Shown here piece after piece: positions 14,012 through 21,343 of a DNA stretch of 21,343 bases (position 1 is the first letter of the stretch; each line of letters opens with the position of its first letter). Under the pieces are notes generated by a model, which was given only the letters and a program-made list of their open reading frames with translations, was not told where the DNA came from and made no database searches. This stretch comes from Candidatus Moraniibacteriota bacterium (GTDB lineage Bacteria > Patescibacteriota > Minisyncoccia > Moranbacterales > UBA1568): contig JAGOOJ010000007.1 of NCBI GenBank assembly GCA_017992575.1, positions 1 through 21,343 of the forward strand. The letters are read 5' to 3'. The position numbers and the translations under genes are program-made.

Positions 14012-14419
14012 ATGGATAATCAAACAAATTACCTCGGTCTCGATTGGGGTGCATCCAAAGTAGGCGTGGCGTTGGCGCACGAGGAAACACGTCTGGCGCT
14101 TGCGTATGGTGTCTTCAACAATGACGAGCATTTGGTAGAAAATATTGGCGCTCTCATTGAAAAAGAAGTTATCGGAACAGTGGTTATTGGTGTTCATAAG
14201 AAAGGCGTTTTCGAGAAAGAACACCAGAGCGAGCAATTAGGTGAGCTTTTGGCACTGCGCTTCGGAATAGCAGTGGAGTATCAGGATGAAATGTTTACCA
14301 GTAAAATGGCTCAGCAGAACCTTATTGCTCAGGGGCAGAAGAATGTTTCGGCTCATGATGATGCCGAAGCAGCAAAAATACTCCTGCAGAGCTTTTTGGA
14401 TAAGAAAAATGGTATTTAA
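14012..14419 (+). CDS. ruvX: YqgF/RuvX family putative pre-16S rRNA nuclease
   Basis: This RNase H-fold family processes the 16S rRNA 5' end and was first named a Holliday junction resolvase. From ATG 14012 the product is 135 residues, the family length. It has the first-strand motif LGLDWGASKVGVA with catalytic D11, a glutamate E93 before FTSKMA, and D117 in HDDAEAAKILLQSFL. Deviations are SK for the usual -RIGVA arginine and GVHKKG where GLP is typical. The frame is open to ATG 13955, but those residues come from the structured element. Neighbours give no special clue. Confidence 0.85.
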   Translation: MDNQTNYLGLDWGASKVGVALAHEETRLALAYGVFNNDEHLVENIGALIEKEVIGTVVIGVHKKGVFEKEHQSEQLGELLALRFGIAVEYQDEMFTSKMAQQNLIAQGQKNVSAHDDAEAAKILLQSFLDKKNGI

Positions 14420-14421
14420 TT

Positions 14422-14448
14422 TTGATAGGGGCATTTTTGTGGTACAAT
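14422..14448 (+). promoter_or_regulatory. Extended -10 promoter for the glycosyltransferase
   Basis: TTGATA (14422-14427) is followed after 15 bases by TACAAT (14443-14448), preceded by TGG, an extended -10. Transcription would start near 14455, after the GTG at 14453, which supports ATG 14492 as the true start of the next gene. Confidence 0.55.
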
Positions 14449-14491
14449 AGAAGTGTCATTCGGAAGTTCTGTTGATCCGTCATTTTTTTCT

Positions 14492-15265
14492 ATGGAAACA
14501 CCTTTTCTATCAGTTATTATCCCAGCCTATAAAGAGGGGGAGCGTATCGGGCGCAATTTGTTGGAAGTAGACAAATATTTGAAGAGCAAGAGTTACACCT
14601 ACGAGATTATCGTAGTGGAAGATGGATCGCCTGATAATACGGCGGAAGTGGTGCGGAATTATGCTCTTCAAATCCCGCATTTGCGATTAGTGGATAATGC
14701 CGCTAACCGTGGAAAGGGAGCGGTTGTGAGACAGGGCCTGCTGGAGGCTACCGGCCAGTATCGAGTATTTCTTGATGCTGATGGTTCGACATCAATCACA
14801 CACATTGATACGTTCTTACCACAGCTTGAGAGCGGGTATGATGTGGTTATCGGTTCGCGAAAAATTGAAGGATCATTTATTCAGGTTCATCAACCCAAGC
14901 ATCGGGAGATCATGGGCGAGGGAGGTAACTGGCTCATTCGTATTGTACTCGGACTGTGGTCATATCCAGATACTCAGTGTGGATTCAAGATGCTTTCTGG
15001 CAAGGCAGCGGATGAAATTGCCAAGCGCATGGTGGTGGATCGTTGGGGATTTGATTTTGAACTGATCATTTTGGCTTTGAAGTTGGGGTTGAAGGTCAAG
15101 CAGATGCCAGTACGCTGGATGAATGAAGAGGGATCAACCGTGAAATTGACTGGACCAAATGGTTTTATTCAGGTTATTATTGATCTCTTCAAAACGAAGG
15201 GGCGGTTGTTGTCAGGTGCCTATCATATTGCGGAATACACTAAAATGAATAAAAAGAAGAGTTGA
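14492..15265 (+). CDS. Family 2 glycosyltransferase, dolichyl-phosphate glucosyltransferase-like
   Basis: GT-A fold enzymes of this family move a sugar from a nucleotide donor to a polyprenyl phosphate or similar acceptor at the membrane. The 257-residue product has SVIIPAYKEGERI at residues 7-19, VVEDGSPDNT at 41-50, the metal-binding DADGS at 95-99, GSRK at 121-124 and DTQCGFKML at 160-168, a pattern shared with ALG5/dolichyl-phosphate glucosyltransferases. No transmembrane segment is obvious, so the link to the membrane may be peripheral. The start ATG 14492 (TCTATG) is preferred over GTG 14453 because the promoter lies too close to the latter. The stop is TGA. Likely role is envelope or glycoprotein sugar transfer; the acceptor is unknown. 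Confidence 0.88.
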   Translation: METPFLSVIIPAYKEGERIGRNLLEVDKYLKSKSYTYEIIVVEDGSPDNTAEVVRNYALQIPHLRLVDNAANRGKGAVVRQGLLEATGQYRVFLDADGSTSITHIDTFLPQLESGYDVVIGSRKIEGSFIQVHQPKHREIMGEGGNWLIRIVLGLWSYPDTQCGFKMLSGKAADEIAKRMVVDRWGFDFELIILALKLGLKVKQMPVRWMNEEGSTVKLTGPNGFIQVIIDLFKTKGRLLSGAYHIAEYTKMNKKKS

Positions 15266-15267
15266 AA

Positions 15268-15297
15268 TTGAGAGTGTGCAGAATTTTTCACTACAAT
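15268..15297 (+). promoter_or_regulatory. Possible promoter for galT and the glycolytic genes
   Basis: TTGAGA (15268-15273) and TACAAT (15292-15297) are 18 bases apart. The galT ATG is 29 bases beyond the -10. Close spacing of the following genes (10-27 bases) suggests this could drive galT through the downstream operon. Confidence 0.5.
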
Positions 15298-15326
15298 AAA
15301 AAAGAAGTCGCCAAAAACAGAAAAAA

Positions 15327-16361
15327 ATGGATCAGGAAGAAAAAATAAAAAAATCAGCCGGGGAATCAGAACTTCGTCAGGATATCGTGACGGGGGATTG
15401 GGTCGTTATTGCTACTGGTCGAGCGAAGCGTCCCGATGCCTTCATACAGGGTGAGAGGATTCTTGCAGATGATGCTGTGGATCCCTTCGAAGATCCAGAG
15501 GCCAGCGGTCAGGGAAAAGATGTGCTAAGCTATCGGAGTTCTGATGGCGACTGGAGTTTGCGGGTCTTTCCGAATAAGTATCCTGCTTTCTCCCGTGGAA
15601 AGCCCGTGCGGGAACTATCTGAAGGGCCGTATTTTGCTATGAGTGGTGTGGGGTATCACGAGGTTATTGTGACCCGTGATGCGCATCGTTCTTTGGCACA
15701 GCTCGATACCTGGCAGGTAGCCGAAGTTATAGATGCCTATCGGGAGCGTTATTTGGAGCTCATGAACAAAAAAAGCGTCAATTATATTCAGATTCTTCAC
15801 AATCATGGAAAAGAAGCTGGAGCTTCTCTTTCTCATCCTCATTCTCAACTCATGGCTATCCCGGTGATTTCTCCGTATGTTGAACTCGAGCTTAACGGAG
15901 CGGAACGATTTTTTAAAACGAATAAAGAAAAAGTATACAGCGTCATAGCTGAGTACGAGAGCGAACAAAAGAAACGGATTATTCTCGAAAACGAACATTT
16001 CGTTGTTTTTTGCCCGTTTGCTTCTCGGGGAGCTTTTGAAATGATGATTCTTGGAAAACGACCAAATCCGTATTTTGAACGTATCACCGAAGCTGAAATA
16101 TTTTCCTTGGCCGAGGCGTTACAGAAATCGTTGCAAGCCCTCTACCATGGGTTGAATGACCCGGCCTATAATTTCTATGTGCACTCGGCTCCTTGTGATG
16201 GTCGGGAGTATCCTCATTATCAGTGGCATATTGAGATTTTGCCCCGTATGGCCACTTGGGGTGGGTTGGAACTTTCAACCGGTATCGAAGTTTCGACTAT
16301 TGAGCCAGAGGTTGCTGCTTCGTATTTGCGCTCAAAGCTCCCTTCGGAGAGTACTTCCTAA
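15327..16361 (+). CDS. galT: Galactose-1-phosphate uridylyltransferase (GalT, HIT superfamily)
   Basis: GalT exchanges UMP between UDP-glucose and galactose-1-phosphate (Leloir pathway). The 344-residue product fits the family. LRQDIVTGDWVVIATGRAKRP, FPNKYPA (residues 81-87), GASLSHPHSQ with H170-P-H172 (the second His is the expected nucleophile) and YQWHIEILPR near the C-terminus are diagnostic. The CPFC zinc motif is replaced: residues 52 and 55 are Asp and Glu, while H120 and H170 remain. No other Leloir gene is in the window, so it may serve nucleotide-sugar metabolism or a related nucleotidyl transfer (for example ADP-glucose phosphorylase-like). It precedes tpiA by 10 bases. Confidence 0.88.
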   Translation: MDQEEKIKKSAGESELRQDIVTGDWVVIATGRAKRPDAFIQGERILADDAVDPFEDPEASGQGKDVLSYRSSDGDWSLRVFPNKYPAFSRGKPVRELSEGPYFAMSGVGYHEVIVTRDAHRSLAQLDTWQVAEVIDAYRERYLELMNKKSVNYIQILHNHGKEAGASLSHPHSQLMAIPVISPYVELELNGAERFFKTNKEKVYSVIAEYESEQKKRIILENEHFVVFCPFASRGAFEMMILGKRPNPYFERITEAEIFSLAEALQKSLQALYHGLNDPAYNFYVHSAPCDGREYPHYQWHIEILPRMATWGGLELSTGIEVSTIEPEVAASYLRSKLPSESTS

Positions 16362-16371
16362 GATTTCGTGT

Positions 16372-17154
16372 ATGTTGTATGTGGTTGGAAATCTAAAAAT
16401 GAATATGCTCTCGCATGAGGAGGCAGAACAGTATATTACTGTACTCAAGCGGGAAATAAAAGCGCGCGAATATCATTTTGTGAAGAGTATTCTCTGTCCG
16501 CCGTTTCTCTATTTACGGGAATTTTCTCGTCTGCCACAGAGTGTGGAGTGTGGAGCGCAAGATGTTTTTTGGGAAAAAAGTGGAGCCTATACGGGTGAAG
16601 TGTCACCTCTTATGTTGAAAAATGCCGGCGCAACGTCGGTTATTATTGGACACAGTGAGCGACGAATGTTGCAGGGTGAAACGAATGAAGAAGTGAAAAA
16701 AAAGCTGACAGCAGCATTGAAGCATCTGCTTACGCCTATTGTCTGTATTGGTGAAACTCAAGAAGAACGTCAGTCGCAAGAAACAGACCGGGTCTTGTCT
16801 CATCAGGTAAAAGGGATCTTTGCTGATATGTCGAAATTGCAGGCTGAGAAAATAATTCTGGCCTATGAACCGCGTTGGGCTATCGGGACTGATGTACTCC
16901 CAACGGCACAGGAACTTCTTCAGGTGCGAGTGCTTATTCGCAAAACGTTGACAGAGTTGTTTGATGCCGAGATTGCTGCGAAAGTTGTCGTTCTGTATGG
17001 AGGATCGGTCAAAAGTTCTTTTCTGCCAAGTGTTTCTTGGGAAGCGGGCATGGACGGGGTATTGGTAGGAAGAGAGAGTCTCTTTCCTTATGAAATCGTA
17101 AAGATGATGAATCTTTTTGAAGAACGAGCGGAATGGGAACAAAATAATCAGTAA
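16372..17154 (+). CDS. tpiA: Triosephosphate isomerase
   Basis: TIM interconverts dihydroxyacetone phosphate and glyceraldehyde-3-phosphate. From ATG 16372 the product is 260 residues, a normal length, starting MLYVVGNLKMN with the substrate-binding N7 and K9. Catalytic H94 (IIGHSERR) and E166 (AYEPRWAIGT) are present, and LYGGSVKSS forms the phosphate loop. The frame is open much further upstream inside galT, but those residues have no family match. It sits 10 bases after galT and 11 before fba, an evident operon. Confidence 0.97.
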   Translation: MLYVVGNLKMNMLSHEEAEQYITVLKREIKAREYHFVKSILCPPFLYLREFSRLPQSVECGAQDVFWEKSGAYTGEVSPLMLKNAGATSVIIGHSERRMLQGETNEEVKKKLTAALKHLLTPIVCIGETQEERQSQETDRVLSHQVKGIFADMSKLQAEKIILAYEPRWAIGTDVLPTAQELLQVRVLIRKTLTELFDAEIAAKVVVLYGGSVKSSFLPSVSWEAGMDGVLVGRESLFPYEIVKMMNLFEERAEWEQNNQ

Positions 17155-17165
17155 CAGGATACCGT

Positions 17166-18023
17166 ATGTTGGCCAATGTTAAAGAACTACTTGAAAAAGC
17201 AAAAGCCGAAGGGTATGCTGTTGGGGCTTTTAATACGGTAAACCTCGAAACTACCCGGGCGATTATTGAAGCAGCTCAAGAACTCAAATCACCGGTCATC
17301 GTTCAGATGACAGAAAAAACTTTTGACTATGCAGGCGGAAGGGCTATGTTCCATCTGACGAAGAATATTGCCGAATGGTATGCACCGGAAATACCGGTTG
17401 GTATCCATCTTGATCATGGAAAGAGTTTTGAGGTAGTAGAACGAGCTATGGACATTGGTTTTGGGTCGGTTATGTATGATGGCTCACGTAAAGAATATGT
17501 CGATAACCTAATGATGACCAAAAAAATTGTCGACATCGCTCATAAACAGGGAGTCGCGGTTCAAGCGGAACTAGGGAATGTTCCGTATATTGGGGAAATG
17601 CAGATGGAGACGATAAACTGGGAACAGTACATGACAAATCCTGATCAGGCTGTACAGTTTGTGACAGAGACGGGTATCGATACGTTAGCTGTGGCTATCG
17701 GGAATGCCCATGGCTTTTTTCGTGAACGAAGCGAAGCTGACTATGAGCGCCTAACCACCATTGCCTCGTTGGTTGATGTTCCACTAGTACTTCATGGGGC
17801 ATCGGATTGGCACAACGGTCGGGTCAGTGAAGTCATTAAACGGGGAGTCAGTTGTTTTAATGTGGATACGGCGACTCGGATTGCTTTCATTGGTGCTCTA
17901 CGTGAAATGTTGCAATCAGAAGACGAGACAGATCTGCGTAAAGTGTTAGGGAAAGGGAAAGACGCAGTCAAAGAGGCAGTCAAGGGAAAAATCCTTGCTT
18001 TTGGGAGTGCAGGGAAAATTTAA
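17166..18023 (+). CDS. fba: Class II fructose-bisphosphate aldolase
   Basis: This zinc enzyme cleaves fructose-1,6-bisphosphate to two triose phosphates. The 285-residue product shows HLDHG at 81-85 (D83 catalytic, H84 zinc), YDGS at 103-106, E134 in AELG, zinc ligand H181 (GNAHGFF) and H209 (LHGASD), with NVDTATR (231-237) at the phosphate site. AGGA six bases before the start (17156-17159) is one of the few good ribosome-binding sites here. It lies between tpiA and gap, so three consecutive glycolytic steps are grouped. Confidence 0.97.
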   Translation: MLANVKELLEKAKAEGYAVGAFNTVNLETTRAIIEAAQELKSPVIVQMTEKTFDYAGGRAMFHLTKNIAEWYAPEIPVGIHLDHGKSFEVVERAMDIGFGSVMYDGSRKEYVDNLMMTKKIVDIAHKQGVAVQAELGNVPYIGEMQMETINWEQYMTNPDQAVQFVTETGIDTLAVAIGNAHGFFRERSEADYERLTTIASLVDVPLVLHGASDWHNGRVSEVIKRGVSCFNVDTATRIAFIGALREMLQSEDETDLRKVLGKGKDAVKEAVKGKILAFGSAGKI

Positions 18024-18050
18024 AACAACCAGGCGTAAATGCAATAGACT

Positions 18051-19046
18051 ATGAAAAAAATTGCTATCAATGGTTTTGGACGTATTGGCCGGGCAGCATT
18101 CAAAATTGCTTTGGAAAAAAATGATGTTGAGGTCGTAGCGATAAATGATTTAACTGACGCTACTATTTTGGCTCATTTGCTTCAGTATGATACGGCGTAT
18201 GGACACTATCGTAAGTCTGTAGAAGCGAAAGAGGGAAAGCTGGTTGTCGATGGGAAGTCCTATCCGGTGTATGCCGAACCAGACCCAAAGAAGCTTCCAT
18301 GGGGAGAGCTCGGAGTTGATGTTGTTTTGGAGTGTACCGGACGTTTTACTGATAAAGTCGGAGCCGGACAACATATCGAAGCTGGAGCAAAGAAAGTTAT
18401 TTTATCTGCGCCCGCAAAAGGTGATGATGATTCTGTACCGACGTTTCTCATCGGAGTCAATGAGGATACATATCGTGAGGAAACCGTCATATCGAATGCT
18501 TCCTGCACGACCAATTCTTTGGCGCCGGTGGCCAAAATTATTCACGAGAAATTTGGTATTGCTAAGGCGCTCATGACCACTATTCATTCGTACACCGCTG
18601 ATCAGAATATTCAGGATGGTCCACATAAGGATCTTCGTCGGGCTCGGGCTGCAGCGCAGAATATTGTTCCAACAACAACTGGGGCCGCGATAGCAGTGAC
18701 CGAAGTGATTCCAGAGTTGAAAGGTTTGTTCGATGGTCATTCTATGCGGGTTCCAACGATTGTCGTATCGCTGACTGATTTCACATTTGTATTGAAACAA
18801 AAAACTACTGTAGAGGAGCTAAATGCCGTTTTAAAACAAGCCACTCAGGAGGCGCGGTATCACAAAGTACTGGCTGTGACGGAAGAGCCGTTAGTCTCGT
18901 CTGATTTTATTGGTAATCCCTATTCGAGTATTGTTGATTTGGCACTGACGAAAGTTATCGATGGTGATTTAGTGAAAGTAGTTGCTTGGTATGATAACGA
19001 GTGGGGATATTCCAACCGTTTGGTGGAGATGGCACAACATATTTAG
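18051..19046 (+). CDS. gap: Glyceraldehyde-3-phosphate dehydrogenase (NAD type)
   Basis: GAPDH oxidises glyceraldehyde-3-phosphate to 1,3-bisphosphoglycerate. The 331-residue product has the Rossmann motif INGFGRIGR (residues 6-14), D33 suggesting NAD preference, catalytic C152 in SNASCTTN and H179 in TTIHSYT, plus WYDNEWGYSNR near the C-terminus. It starts 27 bases after fba in ACTATG context without a Shine-Dalgarno site. pgk, the next step, is not in the window. Confidence 0.98.
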   Translation: MKKIAINGFGRIGRAAFKIALEKNDVEVVAINDLTDATILAHLLQYDTAYGHYRKSVEAKEGKLVVDGKSYPVYAEPDPKKLPWGELGVDVVLECTGRFTDKVGAGQHIEAGAKKVILSAPAKGDDDSVPTFLIGVNEDTYREETVISNASCTTNSLAPVAKIIHEKFGIAKALMTTIHSYTADQNIQDGPHKDLRRARAAAQNIVPTTTGAAIAVTEVIPELKGLFDGHSMRVPTIVVSLTDFTFVLKQKTTVEELNAVLKQATQEARYHKVLAVTEEPLVSSDFIGNPYSSIVDLALTKVIDGDLVKVVAWYDNEWGYSNRLVEMAQHI

Positions 19047-19064
19047 ATTTTTTAGTATACCTGT

Positions 19065-20090
19065 ATGGCAAAAACAATAAACTATGTGAAACGTTTGGCT
19101 GAGATAGCTAAGACGGCTTTTGGTGAACTTTCCGACGAAGAGGTGCTTCATCTTCTTGCTGAGCGGAAGCAACTCCAAGAACTTCAGGAACAGTATGAAG
19201 AATTACAGCGAGAGCAAATCGCACTTGCTCAGGCAGAAGAAGAAAGAGGAGCTATCATGCAAGAGTTAGATCGTTTGAATAAGTTGATTTCTCCCGACAA
19301 GCCGGATGATGAATTAATCCATTTGGTGGAAGAACGCAAAATCTGGGAAGCAAAACTGGAGACTGCGGAAACGAACCTGACTCGCTTGAAGAGCGGTGAA
19401 GAAGGAGTAAATTCGGAGCAAATTCCAGCTTTGGTTACCGAAGTATTAACTGAAGAACCTGCTCCTGTTTCTGAGCCAGCCATTCCTGAAGGTCAGACTG
19501 AGACAATAAGCAATTCTGTTGATGAGACTATCGGGAGCGCTTCTGTTGATCAGGAATTTGGAATGGAAAAAATTACTGAGCGCACGTTGGATGAAAACAG
19601 TGAATTTTTCCCTTATTTGGAGGAAATTCAGAACAATGTCAGTTCCATAGGACGGATTCTGGAGGGACTTCCTATCGCTGCTAAAAAAGATAAATTGTTT
19701 ATGTTAGCGGTAGCCAAAATTGACCCGGCCTATGCTGTACATTATGCTGACAAAAATTCTTTGAAGAACGATGAAGATTTCAATTTGAGTGTGGCTTCGA
19801 TGAAGGGCAATGCTCATTCAGGAAGTGCCCTGTCAGAGATGTTACCCGAAGCGAGAACTCCGGCTGTGGTGATGGCTGCCATCAAGAGCGACTATCGGAA
19901 TGTCCGTTTCTTATTACCGCAGATGGAAGGGTATGATGATATGCTCAATCGAGCCAAGAGCGGAGCAATTCAGAAATTGAAGGAACTGAAAGATAGTGCC
20001 GACGTAGCAATCCTTATTCCAAAAATACTTCAAAAAGATAAGGCTTTTATGAAAGAGGTTGAAGAAATTGTGCCCAAAGCAGGCGAATAA
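19065..20090 (+). CDS. Coiled-coil protein with a DUF4116-like helical C-terminus
   Basis: I do not recognise a named function. The 341-residue product has three parts. Residues 20-110 are Glu/Lys/Leu-rich heptads, a likely coiled coil. Residues 111-180 are a Pro/Glu/Ser-rich linker, probably disordered. Residues 180-341 are helical, and DKLFMLAVAKIDPAYAVHYA followed by LKNDEDF resembles the repeat unit of DUF4116 proteins; a second, weaker unit may follow (residues 265-300). There is no signal peptide or membrane segment, so a cytoplasmic scaffold or adaptor is plausible. It starts 18 bases after gap, so it may be co-transcribed with glycolysis. The domain resemblance is from memory and uncertain. 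Confidence 0.7.
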   Translation: MAKTINYVKRLAEIAKTAFGELSDEEVLHLLAERKQLQELQEQYEELQREQIALAQAEEERGAIMQELDRLNKLISPDKPDDELIHLVEERKIWEAKLETAETNLTRLKSGEEGVNSEQIPALVTEVLTEEPAPVSEPAIPEGQTETISNSVDETIGSASVDQEFGMEKITERTLDENSEFFPYLEEIQNNVSSIGRILEGLPIAAKKDKLFMLAVAKIDPAYAVHYADKNSLKNDEDFNLSVASMKGNAHSGSALSEMLPEARTPAVVMAAIKSDYRNVRFLLPQMEGYDDMLNRAKSGAIQKLKELKDSADVAILIPKILQKDKAFMKEVEEIVPKAGE

Positions 20091-20109
20091 GTTCAGGGGG
20101 ATTCGAAAT

Positions 20110-20116
20110 AAGGAGG
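20110..20116 (+). promoter_or_regulatory. Strong Shine-Dalgarno sequence unusually close to its start
   Basis: AAGGAGG, a full anti-Shine-Dalgarno complement, ends only two bases before the ATG at 20119. The start itself is secure because MYDILIKNGTVIDG is the family N-terminus. Such short spacing is normally inefficient, so this may be a chance match or a down-tuned site. Confidence 0.5.
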
Positions 20117-20118
20117 GT

Positions 20119-21343
20119 ATGTACGATATTTTAATCAAAAATGGTACTGTTATTGATGGCAGTGGTCGTCCGATGTTTCGGTCCGATATTGCGATTAATG
20201 AGGATCGTATCGTCGCGCTTGGCGATTTTACCCATGCTCGTGCTGAAAAAGAAATTGATGCAACGGGGAAATATATTACTCCTGGGTTTGTTGATGTCAA
20301 TAATCATTCCGACACATACTGGCAGTTATTAGCGGATCCTAAACTGGAGAGTATGGTGAGACAGGGGGTGACCACTATCATCGGAGGAAACTCTGGGTCA
20401 TCACTTGCTCCTCTCACACATCCTGATGTTATCCGTTCTATTCAGAAATGGACAGATGTTGAAAAAATAAATTTCAACTGGTTATCGATGGCTGAATTTT
20501 TGCGTGAAGTAGAGAAGCGTCGTCCGGCAGTAAATTTTGCGACGTTGGTTGGGCATGGCACTCTTCGCCGAGGCGCTATGAAAGACGAAACGAGGAGTAT
20601 TGTACCTGATGAAATTGCTGTCATGCAGCGTTTTTTGAAGGAGGCTCTAAAAGAGGGGGCGATTGGTTTGTCGACCGGTCTTAAGTATACACATGCCCGT
20701 GGAGCGGGGATTCGGGAAATCGTCACTTTGGCGAGAACAGCTTTCTCTTCTGGGGGAGTATATGCGACCTATGTTCGGGACGAAGAGGAAAACTTGGTCA
20801 AGGCGGTGGAAGAAGCGCTTCTGGTAGCACGTGAAACCGGAGCCCCTATTCATATTTCGCACCTGAAGGCGGTAGGAGAAAAAAACTGGCACCTCATGGA
20901 TGAGGTATTTAATCTGATTGAGACGGCTGCGCTTCATGATACGGCAGTTACTTTTGATGTGTATCCCTATACGTCTACTGGGTCGGTACTCTACACACTG
21001 CTTCCGGAGTGGGTGACTCAGAATGGACGAAAAATGATGATAGAGCGTCTCAAAGATCGTCAGACCTATTTGACAGTGCTTCGTGATATGCGGAATAACG
21101 ACACGGATTATTCCCAGATTCTCATTGCCGTTTCAACCCTTTCTAAGATGCTCTCACGGAGACGAATATCGGAGATAGCTGACCTGCAGGGAAAGTCACC
21201 TCAGGAAGTTGTGTTGGATCTCCTTTTGGCGAGTGATGGACGGGCTATTGTTTCTATGGAAGCATTGTCGGACAAGAATGTCTTGAAAGCTATTCAGCAT
21301 CCGTTTTCAATTATTTCCAGTAACGGTGCCGGATATGATTTGG
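20119..21343 (+). CDS. N-acyl-D-amino-acid deacylase-like amidohydrolase (partial)
   Basis: Members of this amidohydrolase family remove acyl groups from D-amino acids. At least 408 residues are visible; the 3' end lies outside the window. Start MYDILIKNGTVIDGSG, the GVTTIIGGNSGSSLAP segment, VGHGTLR, GLSTGLKYTHA and IHISHLKAVG place it in the D-aminoacylase group. Aligning by eye with the Alcaligenes enzyme, metal/catalytic residues H67, C96, H220 and D366 are replaced by N61, S92, Y218 and N402, while H69 and H250 correspond to H63 and H248. It may be inactive, use another metal set, or have a different reaction. It follows the coiled-coil gene by 28 bases. Confidence 0.8.
   Translation, partial: MYDILIKNGTVIDGSGRPMFRSDIAINEDRIVALGDFTHARAEKEIDATGKYITPGFVDVNNHSDTYWQLLADPKLESMVRQGVTTIIGGNSGSSLAPLTHPDVIRSIQKWTDVEKINFNWLSMAEFLREVEKRRPAVNFATLVGHGTLRRGAMKDETRSIVPDEIAVMQRFLKEALKEGAIGLSTGLKYTHARGAGIREIVTLARTAFSSGGVYATYVRDEEENLVKAVEEALLVARETGAPIHISHLKAVGEKNWHLMDEVFNLIETAALHDTAVTFDVYPYTSTGSVLYTLLPEWVTQNGRKMMIERLKDRQTYLTVLRDMRNNDTDYSQILIAVSTLSKMLSRRRISEIADLQGKSPQEVVLDLLLASDGRAIVSMEALSDKNVLKAIQHPFSIISSNGAGYDL

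Noticed and set aside
16156..16371. 72-residue upstream extension of tpiA inside galT
   Set aside because: It overlaps conserved galT sequence in another frame and does not match triosephosphate isomerase.
19047..19064. T-rich stretch after gap as a terminator
   Set aside because: No stem precedes the T-run, and the next gene begins only 18 bases later.

Overview
The window is a compact bacterial chromosome segment in which every gene lies on the plus strand. It holds tuf, the complete S10 and spc ribosomal protein operons, secY, adk and map, followed by a housekeeping stretch (ruvX/yqgF-like nuclease, family 2 glycosyltransferase, galT) and a glycolytic run (tpiA, fba, gap), then a coiled-coil protein and the start of a D-aminoacylase-like amidohydrolase that runs off the end. 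The best guess for the source is a Candidate Phyla Radiation (Patescibacteria, Parcubacteria-like) genome. The reasons are that rpmD (L30) is missing between rpsE and rplO as is typical of that radiation, S14 is the short zinc type, genes are tightly packed, and Shine-Dalgarno sites are rare. TGA is used as a normal stop (glycosyltransferase), which argues against the recoded Gracilibacteria/Absconditabacteria.

Layout: 53-1246 tuf; 1369-6906 S10 operon (rpsJ rplC rplD rplW rplB rpsS rplV rpsC rplP rpmC rpsQ); 6933-12229 spc operon (rplN rplX rplE rpsN rpsH rplF rplR rpsE rplO secY) without rpmD; 12364-13802 adk-map. The usual continuation infA-rpmJ-rpsM-rpsK-rpsD-rpoA-rplQ does not follow. 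A 209-base gene-free stretch with a structured GC-rich element bounded by 13-bp inverted repeats comes next, then ruvX (14012), a glycosyltransferase (14492), galT (15327), tpiA (16372), fba (17166), gap (18051), a coiled-coil hypothetical (19065) and the partial amidohydrolase (20119). No gene-free stretch exceeds 300 bases, and I saw no tRNA, rRNA, CRISPR array, transposase or prophage gene.

Non-coding signals are the most unusual part. (1) Between rpsJ and rplC is a four-segment, mutually exclusive hairpin set with a U-tract terminator, like an attenuator. (2) A long UUCG-capped hairpin sits between tuf and rpsJ. (3) GAAGCTA repeats and an inverted repeat precede rpsH. (4) A CAAAT-rich inverted repeat lies between secY and adk. 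(5) The structured element lies upstream of ruvX. (6) By hand count 27 of 32 chosen start codons have T immediately before ATG, while convincing, well-spaced Shine-Dalgarno sites are visible at only about two genes, suggesting a non-canonical start-selection mode.

Among proteins, the terminal amidohydrolase appears to have lost four of the six metal/catalytic residues known for D-aminoacylase, and GalT has acidic residues in place of the two zinc-binding cysteines.
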